Assembly (NCBI GenBank): GCA_029557895.1
Contig: JAKQHT010000012.1
Coordinates: 46,392 to 110,391 of the forward strand
DNA: 64,000 nt
From: Bacteroidota bacterium
Lineage (GTDB): Bacteria; Bacteroidota; Bacteroidia; Flavobacteriales; Flavobacteriaceae
Direction of reading: 5' to 3'
The translations under genes and the position numbers were made by a program. The notes beneath the pieces are model-generated. The model had not been told where the DNA came from and ran no database searches. It saw only the letters and a program-made list of their open reading frames with translations. This document shows positions 17,958 through 26,276 of this stretch, one piece after another. How positions within the stretch are numbered: the stretch's first letter is position 1; each line of letters starts with the position of its first letter.

Positions 17958-17981
17958 CCCCAAGTTTGAAATTTCAATGCT

Positions 17982-19931
17982 ATGATAATAAAAAAGATCA
18001 TTTTTCCCATGGCGATGCTGATGGTTGCATCGTTTGCAAATGCACAAAATTCGTCAGATGACATACTGTTTACCGTTGACGGCGATCCGGTAAAATCTTC
18101 AGAATTTATCAGGGTTTACAACAAGAACCTTGATTTGGTAAAAGACGATTCGCAAAAGGATGTTGACAATTACCTCAATCTGTTTGTCAACTACCAATTA
18201 AAAATTAAAGAAGCCAAAAGGTTAGGACTCGATACGGTTCCAAAATACAAAAAGGAATTTGAAAGTTACAAAAAGCAACTTTCCAAAAACTATCTGTCTG
18301 ACAACAAGGTAACCGAAGCTTTGATAGAAGAGGCCTACAACAGATCTAAAGAGGACATCAAGGCATCGCATATCTTGGTTCGAATTGATGAAAGCGAAAG
18401 AGATACCCTTGCGGTTTACAACCAACTGATTGATTTGCGCAATAGGGTAATGGCCGAAGGTTTTGAAAAGGTGAAGGGACAAGTGCATAACGGTACAACC
18501 GTTTTTGCCGAAGAACTTGGTTATTTTTCGGTCTTTAAAATGGTATATCCATTTGAATCTGCAGCGTATGCTACCAATGTGGGCGATATTTCCATGCCGT
18601 TCAGGACGCGATTTGGTTACCACATTGTAAAGGTCGATGACAGGCGCCCATCACGTGGCGAAGTGACGGTGGCACATATTATGATTACCGGCAAACAGGC
18701 AGACACCTTGCTCGACCCCGAAGTGCGCGCCAAAGAAATTTACAAAAAACTTAAACAAGGCGAAAACTTTGAGTCGTTGGCAAAACAGTTTTCCGATGAC
18801 AAAAGTTCTGCATCCAAAGGCGGGCTGATGTCACCATTTACCAGTGGCCAGTTGAGCTCCTCGGAATTTGAGGATGTCGCTTTTGGACTGAAACAGATAG
18901 GTGAAGTTTCAGAACCTTTCAAGACCCAATATGGATGGCACATAGTAAAGCTCGTCAACAAAAAAGGCATACAGCCACTTGAAAACGTCCGTACCGAAAT
19001 AGAGAACAAGGTCAAGCACGATTCGCGCTCCAACCTCATAAATATCGCTCTTGCCAAAAAGCTGAAACAGCAATATGCAGTGAAAGACGATGCCAAAAAA
19101 CTCGACTATTTTGCCTCGATACTCACGCCCGACTTTTATAATAGATCTTGGGAAATTCCACAAAAATTTGATGCTTCAAAAGCGCTTTTCAAACTGGGAA
19201 ACAGTACCGTAACCTATGGCGATTTTGCAAACCACCTAAAATCGGCACAGAAGATATATGTGGGCAAGACATTATCCCATAAGGAAATTATTGAGGACGA
19301 ATATAATGTATTTCAAGAACGGACTGTATTGAATTACCATGAAGAAAACCTCGAAAACGAAAATGAGGATTTTGCCCTGATATTGAAAGAATACAGAGAA
19401 GGGCTTTTGCTCTTCGATCTCATGGAACAAGAGGTGTGGAATGCCGCCACAAAAGACACCACAGGACTCAAAAACTATTATGCGGCACATACTACCGACT
19501 ATATGTGGGGAGATCGTATCGATGCCGTTCTGGCAACTTCTGCCAAGAAGAGCGATATAGAAAAAGTAAAATCCTATTTGAAAAAAGGACTTTCAGATGA
19601 TGAAATCGGAAAAAAATTAAATTCCGAAAATGAACAAAAAGTGATTTTTACCAAAGGCATTATGGAAGTTGACAACCAATCGCTTCCGAAACATTTGGAC
19701 CTTAAGAAAGGACTGTCCAATGTTTACGAAAACAACGATGCTTACCATGTTTTGTTGGTTAAAAACTTTTACAAAAGCGAACCCAAGACTTTTGATGAAG
19801 CCAAGGGAAAACTTACCGGAGACTATCAGAACAAACTTGAGGAGGACTGGATTAAAACACTCCGCCAGCGTTATAAAGTAGAGGTAAACAACAACGCTTT
19901 AAAAACCGTTAAAAAACAATTAACATACTGA
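17982..19931 (+). CDS. Periplasmic peptidyl-prolyl isomerase with two parvulin domains
   Basis: A 649-residue exported foldase. A signal peptide (ending ANAQ, residue 22) is followed by a SurA_N-like helical chaperone region (about 25-120). Two parvulin domains follow: the first from IKASHILVRIDE to FGYHIVKVDDRRP, the second from EVTVAHIMITGK through FSDDKSSASKGGLM to YGWHIVKLVNKKG. The remaining 280 residues are helical with a degenerate third repeat. It probably helps outer-membrane proteins to fold. It is the first of three consecutive genes of this kind, only two bases from the next. Confidence 0.92.
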   Translation: MIIKKIIFPMAMLMVASFANAQNSSDDILFTVDGDPVKSSEFIRVYNKNLDLVKDDSQKDVDNYLNLFVNYQLKIKEAKRLGLDTVPKYKKEFESYKKQLSKNYLSDNKVTEALIEEAYNRSKEDIKASHILVRIDESERDTLAVYNQLIDLRNRVMAEGFEKVKGQVHNGTTVFAEELGYFSVFKMVYPFESAAYATNVGDISMPFRTRFGYHIVKVDDRRPSRGEVTVAHIMITGKQADTLLDPEVRAKEIYKKLKQGENFESLAKQFSDDKSSASKGGLMSPFTSGQLSSSEFEDVAFGLKQIGEVSEPFKTQYGWHIVKLVNKKGIQPLENVRTEIENKVKHDSRSNLINIALAKKLKQQYAVKDDAKKLDYFASILTPDFYNRSWEIPQKFDASKALFKLGNSTVTYGDFANHLKSAQKIYVGKTLSHKEIIEDEYNVFQERTVLNYHEENLENENEDFALILKEYREGLLLFDLMEQEVWNAATKDTTGLKNYYAAHTTDYMWGDRIDAVLATSAKKSDIEKVKSYLKKGLSDDEIGKKLNSENEQKVIFTKGIMEVDNQSLPKHLDLKKGLSNVYENNDAYHVLLVKNFYKSEPKTFDEAKGKLTGDYQNKLEEDWIKTLRQRYKVEVNNNALKTVKKQLTY

Positions 19932-19933
19932 TT

Positions 19934-20794
19934 TTGTTGAGAAAAAGTCTCTACATATTCATTTTTGGCACCTGTCTGGTTTCATGCAATTTTTTTAAGC
20001 AGACCGACGAAAGAAAGCCCATAGCACGGGTCAACGATACGTATTTATACGAAGACGATATCAAAGACCTTGTGGTAAAAGGCACCTCGCCGCAAGACAG
20101 TGTGATGTTGGTCAACAGCTACATCAACCGCTGGGCAACCCAATTGCTCCTGCTCGAAGGTTCTGAAAGAAACCTCCCGGTAAACATGCAGGAATCGTTC
20201 AACAAATTGGTAGATGAATATAAACGGGACCTATATACCAAAGCCTATCTGGAAGCACTGGTTAAAAAGTCCATTGATACAGCCATTTCCCGATCGGAAG
20301 CCAATGCACTATATGAGGAAAACAGGGAAACCTTTAAGCTCAACGATGAGCTTATACGTTTGAGATATGTACATATTTCGCAGAGCGATCCCAACAAAGA
20401 CGAGATAACCAAGCGTTTTGCAAAATTTGAAGAATCAGACAAAACCTATCTCGATTCGCTCTCCACACAGTTCAAATCGTATTCGCTCAACGACTCCGTT
20501 TGGGTGAAGGCCGCACAAGTGGTGCAACGGATTCCTGTGCTTACGGCAGAGAACAAAAAAGAACTGTTAAAAAAATCTAATTTTTTACAGCTCAAAGATG
20601 CATTAGACCTATATTTGGTCCATGTCAACGATGTGTTGTTGCTCAATGATTATGCCCCATTGGAATACGTGATGCCAACCATCAAACAGATAATTATCAA
20701 CAAGCGAAAGCTTGAACTTATCAAACAACTTGAAACAGATATTACCAAGGATGCCACTAAAAACAATCAATTTGAAATTTTTTCACAACCATAG
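19934..20794 (+). CDS. SurA/PrsA-like lipoprotein without a recognisable isomerase domain
   Basis: A 286-residue lipoprotein with lipobox LVSC near residue 17. The region IARVNDTYLYEDDIKDLV and the following helices resemble the SurA_N chaperone domain. The usual parvulin signatures (HILV, FSDD, FGYHIV) are missing; only LIRLRYVHISQSD hints at a degenerate isomerase strand. The start is TTG (19934 or 19937), two bases after the previous stop. Its 3' end overlaps the next gene. I infer a membrane-anchored chaperone working with the two flanking isomerases. Confidence 0.8.
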   Translation: MLRKSLYIFIFGTCLVSCNFFKQTDERKPIARVNDTYLYEDDIKDLVVKGTSPQDSVMLVNSYINRWATQLLLLEGSERNLPVNMQESFNKLVDEYKRDLYTKAYLEALVKKSIDTAISRSEANALYEENRETFKLNDELIRLRYVHISQSDPNKDEITKRFAKFEESDKTYLDSLSTQFKSYSLNDSVWVKAAQVVQRIPVLTAENKKELLKKSNFLQLKDALDLYLVHVNDVLLLNDYAPLEYVMPTIKQIIINKRKLELIKQLETDITKDATKNNQFEIFSQP

Positions 20795-22202
20795 AATCGC
20801 CATTTTACTGTTGGCACTGCTCAACGGCCAACTGTTTTTGGCACAAGAAGTCATTGTTGAACCAGAAGAAAGTACTGCGGTAGCAGACACGGTCAAAACT
20901 GTCATGCAGCGCACCAAAATAGATGGCGTAGTGGCAGTCGTGGGCGATTTTGTGGTCTTGGATTCGGACATCGATAAAGAATACTTGCAGCTTCAGGCCA
21001 GAGGCGTCAACACAAGCCAGATAACCCGTTGCGAACTCTTCGGGAAACTGCTGGAGGACAAATTGCTGGTACACCATGCCATACAGGACAGTATACCCGT
21101 TAAAGAATTGGAAATCAGATCCGACATTGACCAGCAGCTCACCGCCTTTCTCGAAGAAACCAATGGTTCTATCGATGAGCTTTTGAAATTTTACAACAAA
21201 GATTCTGAACAAAGCCTTCGCGACGAAATGTTCGAGATCAATAAGAACCAGAGGCTTGCCCTTGAGATGCAACGCAAGATTGTTGATGAAATAGAGGTAA
21301 CTCCCGAAGAAGTGCGCACCTATTTTAATGGAATTCCCAAGGATGAGCGCCCCATCTTTGGTACCGAGCTCAAGGTGGCACAGATAGTTATCATTCCTGA
21401 AATTTCACAGGAAGAACGACAAAAAGCCATCAACCGATTGAAAGAATTTAAAGCAGATATTATAGAAAACGGCGCAAGTTTTACAACCAAAGCAACGTTT
21501 TATTCCGATGATATGGGTTCGCGTAGAACTGGCGGGAAACTTCCTCTAATGAACCGCAATCGCCCGCAAATGGTCAAGGAGTTTAGGGATGTAGCTTTTT
21601 CGCTTGAAGAAGGAGAGATCTCTGATCCTTTTGAAACCGAATTCGGGTTTCATATAGTTTATCTTGAAAAGATCAGGGGACAAGAGTACGATGTGCGGCA
21701 TATCCTTATAAGGCCAGAAGTCACACAGGAAGCCATCCGTGCCGCCAAGGCCAAGATAGATACCATCCGCCAACGTATTGTCAATGGCGATTTTACATTT
21801 GCAGAAGCTGCCAGAGAGTTCAGCGACGAGAAAGAAACCAGACTAGATGGCGGCCAATTGATCAACCCAAAAACGCAGGATTACAATTTTGAATTGACCA
21901 AAATGGATCCTGAACTATATTCGCAGATACAGAATCTTAAGGATAACGAGATAAGCTTGGTACTACAGGACGAAGACCGTATCAATAGGATCAAGTTTAA
22001 GATCATGACCGTGACAGATCGTATTGATGAGCACGAAGCCGATTTTGCAAGAGATTATCTCAAAATTAAAAACCTTGCAGAGCAGCACAAACAGTACGAA
22101 GAAATTGCAAAATGGCAAGAAGAGAAAATCAAGGAAACCTACATCAATATTAACGAAGCGTACCGAGATTGTAATTTCAACAGTAACTGGCTTAAAAAAT
22201 AA
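20751..22202 (+). CDS. SurA-like periplasmic chaperone/peptidyl-prolyl isomerase
   Basis: A 483-residue exported foldase with SurA organisation. A signal peptide (ending LFLAQ) leads to an N-terminal chaperone domain beginning KIDGVVAVVGDFVVLDSDID, as in SurA. Then come two parvulin domains, ELKVAQIVIIPEIS to FGFHIVYLEKI and YDVRHILIRPEVT with FSDEKETRLDGGQL. The start is uncertain: ATG 20751 or TTG 20772 both give a signal peptide, and both lie inside the upstream gene, implying coupled translation. MoxR follows eight bases after the stop. It is the best SurA candidate of the three. Confidence 0.9.
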   Translation: MPLKTINLKFFHNHRIAILLLALLNGQLFLAQEVIVEPEESTAVADTVKTVMQRTKIDGVVAVVGDFVVLDSDIDKEYLQLQARGVNTSQITRCELFGKLLEDKLLVHHAIQDSIPVKELEIRSDIDQQLTAFLEETNGSIDELLKFYNKDSEQSLRDEMFEINKNQRLALEMQRKIVDEIEVTPEEVRTYFNGIPKDERPIFGTELKVAQIVIIPEISQEERQKAINRLKEFKADIIENGASFTTKATFYSDDMGSRRTGGKLPLMNRNRPQMVKEFRDVAFSLEEGEISDPFETEFGFHIVYLEKIRGQEYDVRHILIRPEVTQEAIRAAKAKIDTIRQRIVNGDFTFAEAAREFSDEKETRLDGGQLINPKTQDYNFELTKMDPELYSQIQNLKDNEISLVLQDEDRINRIKFKIMTVTDRIDEHEADFARDYLKIKNLAEQHKQYEEIAKWQEEKIKETYININEAYRDCNFNSNWLKK

Positions 22203-22210
22203 ACATAGAT

Positions 22211-23164
22211 ATGTCCGATGTCGCTGCCATTGAGCAATTTGTAAAAAAATATAAAGACCTAAAGGCCGAAGTGTCCAAAGCCATTGTAGGTCAGGATGAT
22301 GTGGTCAACCAGATCCTGATTTCCATATTTTCCGGGGGCCATGCCTTGCTCATAGGTGTTCCGGGATTGGCAAAAACCTTGATGGTCAATACCATTGCTC
22401 AAGCGTTGGGACTCGATTTTAAGCGCATCCAGTTTACTCCGGACCTGATGCCAAGCGATATACTCGGTAGTGAAATATTGGACGAAAACCGACAGTTCAG
22501 GTTCATAAAAGGACCTATTTTTGCCAATATCATATTGGCTGACGAAATCAACCGGACACCGCCCAAAACCCAATCGGCACTGCTTGAGGCCATGCAGGAA
22601 CGTGCCGTTACCGTTGCCGGCCACCATTACCAACTGAACCTTCCATATTTTGTATTGGCTACCCAAAACCCTATTGAGCAAGAAGGTACCTATCCGTTAC
22701 CCGAAGCCCAATTAGATCGTTTTATGTTTGCCATTAATTTGGACTATCCGTCATTTGTGGAAGAAGTGCAAGTGGTCAAGACCACGACCACAGATATTTT
22801 GCCGAAAATAAATCCGCTCTTTACGGCACAGGAAATCGTCGATTTTCAAACATTGATACGCCGCATTCCGGTAGCCGACAATGTGGTTGAATATGCGGTA
22901 GCGATGGTTGGTAAAACACGCCCCAATACCCCGTCTGCTACCAACCTTGTCAATGAGTTTGTTGACTGGGGCGCCGGGCCAAGAGCTTCCCAAAATTTGA
23001 TTTTGGCCGCCAAAACGCATGCAGCCATACAGGGCAAATTTTCGCCGGATATCGAAAACGTACAGGCAGTGGCCAATGGCATCCTTCGCCACAGAATCAT
23101 CAAAAATTACAAAGCCGAAGCCGAAGGTGTTTCCGATGAACAAATCATCAAGAGTTTGTTCTAA
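22211..23164 (+). CDS. MoxR-family AAA+ ATPase
   Basis: A 317-residue cytoplasmic AAA+ ATPase. Walker A is in LLIGVPGLAKTLMVN, Walker B and sensor I in ILADEINRTPPKTQSALLEAMQE and FVLATQNPIEQEGTYPLPEAQ, and the arginine finger in LDRFMF. MoxR proteins act as chaperones, often inserting metal cofactors or helping complexes with von Willebrand domain proteins to mature. No such partner gene is next to it. Instead it ends a transcript of periplasmic foldases. Its stop overlaps the convergent SCO gene by four bases. Confidence 0.93.
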   Translation: MSDVAAIEQFVKKYKDLKAEVSKAIVGQDDVVNQILISIFSGGHALLIGVPGLAKTLMVNTIAQALGLDFKRIQFTPDLMPSDILGSEILDENRQFRFIKGPIFANIILADEINRTPPKTQSALLEAMQERAVTVAGHHYQLNLPYFVLATQNPIEQEGTYPLPEAQLDRFMFAINLDYPSFVEEVQVVKTTTTDILPKINPLFTAQEIVDFQTLIRRIPVADNVVEYAVAMVGKTRPNTPSATNLVNEFVDWGAGPRASQNLILAAKTHAAIQGKFSPDIENVQAVANGILRHRIIKNYKAEAEGVSDEQIIKSLF

Positions 23165-23751
23165 TCCAGTAGTATTTGGATGTCTTTTTTTAGACGGATG
23201 ATATCGTCGGCCATCAAAATATCGTAAAATCCCCTGATATTTTGGTCTTTGTCAACTAAAGTGACATAGCTACTGTGAAGAAAAAAATCCGAACCGTCCA
23301 TATTGGGTTTAAATGCCGTCATGTACATAAATGCCTGATCGTGGGTTTTGTCAAGCGTTGTTCTTACCAATTGCCACTGTTTTGAAGTAATCCCGGCGTC
23401 TTCAAAATAAGTTTTCAGTACCGCTTCTGTATCATTTTCGGGATCGATGGTATGGGATACGATTGTAAAATCATCCCTGTCGCCAATGGCTGATGCGATT
23501 TTTATCAATTCATTGCGCATTGGCGGACAGATACTTGGGCAACGTGTGAAAAAAAAGTTCGATACCACAACTTTGCCCTGAATGTTTGTGGTCGTGAACG
23601 GTTCGCCAAACTGGTTTGTAAATCCTTCGTAGGTGATTTTATAGGGTACTTTATTGCCGGAATCATCGATTTTATAGCTCAACATTGGCAATTCGACAGA
23701 TTTTAGCTGGCAGCCGTAAAGCAATAGCATTATGAATATACAACCTCTCAT
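23161..23751 (-). CDS. SCO1/SenC family copper chaperone
   Basis: A 196-residue membrane-anchored or lipid-anchored thioredoxin-fold protein. Its N-terminus ends LLYGC, a possible lipobox with Cys14. The copper ligands are complete: Cys71 and Cys75 in TRCPSICPPM and His159 in FFLHSSYVTL, 84 residues later, as in Sco1. SCO proteins load copper into the CuA site of cytochrome oxidase, or supply it to other enzymes. No oxidase gene is nearby. Its start overlaps the stop of the upstream gene by four bases, which suggests the copper goes to that product. Confidence 0.93.
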   Translation of the reverse strand: MRGCIFIMLLLYGCQLKSVELPMLSYKIDDSGNKVPYKITYEGFTNQFGEPFTTTNIQGKVVVSNFFFTRCPSICPPMRNELIKIASAIGDRDDFTIVSHTIDPENDTEAVLKTYFEDAGITSKQWQLVRTTLDKTHDQAFMYMTAFKPNMDGSDFFLHSSYVTLVDKDQNIRGFYDILMADDIIRLKKDIQILLD

Positions 23752-24896
23752 TGTAACTGATTGTAAGCTTTTGTTTTTTCGGCCATTTCTTTGTCAAACA
23801 AGAATACAAACATGCTCCCCATCATATCTTGGTTTACATCGGAGGTGTTGTTGACCTTTAAGACCAATTCATAATTATGATCGGGGTAGAGCATGATGCC
23901 ATCCACGCTCGAAAAGTAAGAAACTTTTTTGAGTCCGATTTTATCTTTGTGATTTTCAGCTATTGAAACAAAAAGTGTCGTATCCAAAGTCTTGTCGCGA
24001 AATTCCATCGTTTCTGCAAAAGGGTGCAGGTGTACCGCAATATGGTGCATGGTGGTACTATCTTTGAGGCGAAGCTGCTTCGTAACGTCGTATTGGTACG
24101 TTGCCTTTCCTTTAAAAACCACCCAATGTCCGGATAGATGCTGTCCACTGTCGTCAACATAACTGTGTTGCTTGGTATCGACGGGGAGGCACATGTTTGG
24201 ATCTTGATTGGTGGGTCCTTCATAAGGTTTGTTGCTGTTGTATGGCAACATGATAAAAAGGGTTCGGGGCATCAAGGGTTTCATTTCAGGCGAATGTTTT
24301 TTATAGCCAAGTGTCACTTTGTGCTTTACAGAAAAGGCATCTCCCTTGATGTTGTGGTTGAGTGCCTGTGTTGCGAGGAAAAGATTTTCGTTTGTAAACA
24401 CGGGAAAACCAAACCCTTCCGGAAATTGGAATGCTTCAATGCCATTGCTCAACGAAGTCAGGCGCGGGTATTGTTCGCCAACACGTTCATTAAGGATCCA
24501 TCGTGTGTAATGTTCGCCATCGTAGTAATTGATGTTGGTATGGCAAATATAATCATTGGAAAGAAGGTCTTTTTCATTGGTGCTCATAGCATTGGTTTCA
24601 AAAGCGTGCAGCCAAACCAAATCGCTCTTTGTTGGGTCTATCCGAAATGGTATCGTGGCGCTCGGCCCTTCCATCGACTTGTAAATATTGTCGATTACAA
24701 AAGTGGGTGTTATCAGTGCTATGGAAGAATCTGTAGTGGTGATATGCCAGGTACCGTCTACCAAACCGAGTTTATGCAGAAGTTTGGTTTTGACAATCGA
24801 TTTATGCCTGTTAGGGAGCTTTAGATAATAGATGCCACCGGCTATGATTGTGATGATCATCAAAAAGAATGAAATTTTTAGTATTTTGGATCCCAT
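23748..24896 (-). CDS. Putative copper protein resembling the peptidylglycine monooxygenase C-domain
   Basis: A 382-residue protein with one N-terminal helix (about 8-26), so anchored and facing the periplasm. I know no name for it. The C-terminal half contains HHIAVHLHPFAETMEFRD (His284, 285, 289, 291), then SSVDGIMLYPDHNYELVLKV and DVNQDMMGSMFVFLF (Met358, 359, 362). The order H-x-H, a beta region and then a Met within a beta strand matches the CuM site of peptidylglycine and dopamine monooxygenases. His119 and His181-region residues could give a second site. Coupling to the SCO gene downstream supports copper. Motif and coupling are seen; enzyme activity is inference. Confidence 0.6.
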   Translation of the reverse strand: MGSKILKISFFLMIITIIAGGIYYLKLPNRHKSIVKTKLLHKLGLVDGTWHITTTDSSIALITPTFVIDNIYKSMEGPSATIPFRIDPTKSDLVWLHAFETNAMSTNEKDLLSNDYICHTNINYYDGEHYTRWILNERVGEQYPRLTSLSNGIEAFQFPEGFGFPVFTNENLFLATQALNHNIKGDAFSVKHKVTLGYKKHSPEMKPLMPRTLFIMLPYNSNKPYEGPTNQDPNMCLPVDTKQHSYVDDSGQHLSGHWVVFKGKATYQYDVTKQLRLKDSTTMHHIAVHLHPFAETMEFRDKTLDTTLFVSIAENHKDKIGLKKVSYFSSVDGIMLYPDHNYELVLKVNNTSDVNQDMMGSMFVFLFDKEMAEKTKAYNQLQ

Positions 24897-24928
24897 AACC
24901 GGAATAATATATCGCGCAAACAAAATTA

Positions 24929-26077
24929 ATGAATTTTATTCAAGTTAATTACGCAAAGCGCATCTTTGGGCTTGATTTGATGCGGGCAGTTGCCATCCTT
25001 ATGGTTGTTAGCTCCCATGTTGTATGGATATTACCGGATTTGAGGAGTTTTTTTCCAGAACTTTTGAGTGTTTTTGGTGCGCTGGGCGTGGAGATTTTTT
25101 TTGTGTTAAGCGGTTTTTTGATAGGAAGGATTTTGTACAATCTTTTTGTACAGCGTGAATTTACGGTAAAAACGATGTTTTATTTTTGGATAAGACGGTG
25201 GTTCAGGACGCTCCCAAACTATTACTTCGTTTTGTTGGTCAATATTGCCATCCTTTATTATTTGGGAAACAGTCTGCCCGAACATTTGTGGCGGTATTTC
25301 TTTTTTGTGCAAAACCTTTTTACAGAAATGCCTTGGTTTTTCCCCGAATCGTGGAGCCTTTCCATTGAAGAGTTTGCATACATCATTGGACCGTTGTTAC
25401 TATATATGTTCCTTTATTTTTTAAAGTGCAATATATCACGACAGCGGTTGTTTCTATTGGTAACCTTATTGATATTGGTGATGTTCTTGATGACCAGATT
25501 TTTCTATCACCACCATGAAACCGTCCGGAATATGCAACATTGGAACGTAAATGTCAAGGCTATAGTTCTGTACCGCATCGATGCCATATATTATGGTGTA
25601 CTGGCAGCCTATCTGTCAATGGTAAGACCAAAACTATGGTTCAAAGCACGGTATGGGTCGTTTGGTTTGGGAATCCTCATTTTTTTGGTGATGATGGCTG
25701 TTTTGCCCATCAAACGTATTTATATTGAGACCCATCCCGCTTTTTGGAATGTTTGGTATTTTGTGATCCTTTCATTGGCTATTGCACTTACGTTACCGCT
25801 ACTTGCTACGGTCCAAACGGCACCAAAGGTCGTATCAAAACCCATTACCTATATCAGTTTACTGTCTTACAGTATGTATTTGCTACACTATTCGGTAGTG
25901 ATGCAGCTCTTGAAATTCTTCATTCCTTCAGAACAGTTTTCCGGAATCGATATGGTAGTTTATCTCATGGTTTATTTGTTGATGGTCTTTTTGTCTTCCT
26001 ATTTGTTGTATGTGTGCTTTGAAAAACCAATGATGGATTTGCGCGATAAACCCGTAATTAAGAATAGATTTAAATAA
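24929..26077 (+). CDS. Acyltransferase 3 family membrane protein (OafA/YrhL-like)
   Basis: A 382-residue protein with about ten membrane helices. It begins with the family signature FGLDLMRAVAILMVVSSHVV containing the catalytic His, and has VEIFFVLSGFLIGRIL and an RRWFRTLPNYY block, then PWFFPESWSLSIEEFAY. Members O-acylate surface or extracellular sugars with acetyl or other acyl groups taken from the cytoplasm. It could modify the polysaccharide made by the locus at the left edge. It diverges from the copper protein gene across about 30 bases, so their promoters must overlap. Confidence 0.9.
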   Translation: MNFIQVNYAKRIFGLDLMRAVAILMVVSSHVVWILPDLRSFFPELLSVFGALGVEIFFVLSGFLIGRILYNLFVQREFTVKTMFYFWIRRWFRTLPNYYFVLLVNIAILYYLGNSLPEHLWRYFFFVQNLFTEMPWFFPESWSLSIEEFAYIIGPLLLYMFLYFLKCNISRQRLFLLVTLLILVMFLMTRFFYHHHETVRNMQHWNVNVKAIVLYRIDAIYYGVLAAYLSMVRPKLWFKARYGSFGLGILIFLVMMAVLPIKRIYIETHPAFWNVWYFVILSLAIALTLPLLATVQTAPKVVSKPITYISLLSYSMYLLHYSVVMQLLKFFIPSEQFSGIDMVVYLMVYLLMVFLSSYLLYVCFEKPMMDLRDKPVIKNRFK

Positions 26078-26276
26078 GGGAAATTGTCAATTTGATATAT
26101 TTTGCCAATTTCATTTGCTAATTATTTAATTTTTTATTGAAAAATACGTGTTTTAATAAAGTGTTTTCAACTTTTTTTGCATTTCGTTACATATTTTTAA
26201 ATGTCCTGTCTATTTTGTAAATTTGCATCAGAATTTACCAACCATAACATTCATCAATTTTAAAAAAAAATATATT
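26078..26276. promoter_or_regulatory. Upstream region of aconitase
   Basis: About 200 very AT-rich bases. A TAAATTTG element at 26218-26225 matches the TAnnTTTG promoter class; I find no well-spaced TTG upstream. It would give a leader of about 45 bases. No coding sequence or structured RNA is evident. Confidence 0.5.

Noticed and set aside
24138..24824. A 228-codon open frame on the + strand.
   Set aside because: It lies wholly antisense to the copper protein gene, lacks any domain, and the minus-strand gene has a signal anchor, motifs and coupling to SCO.
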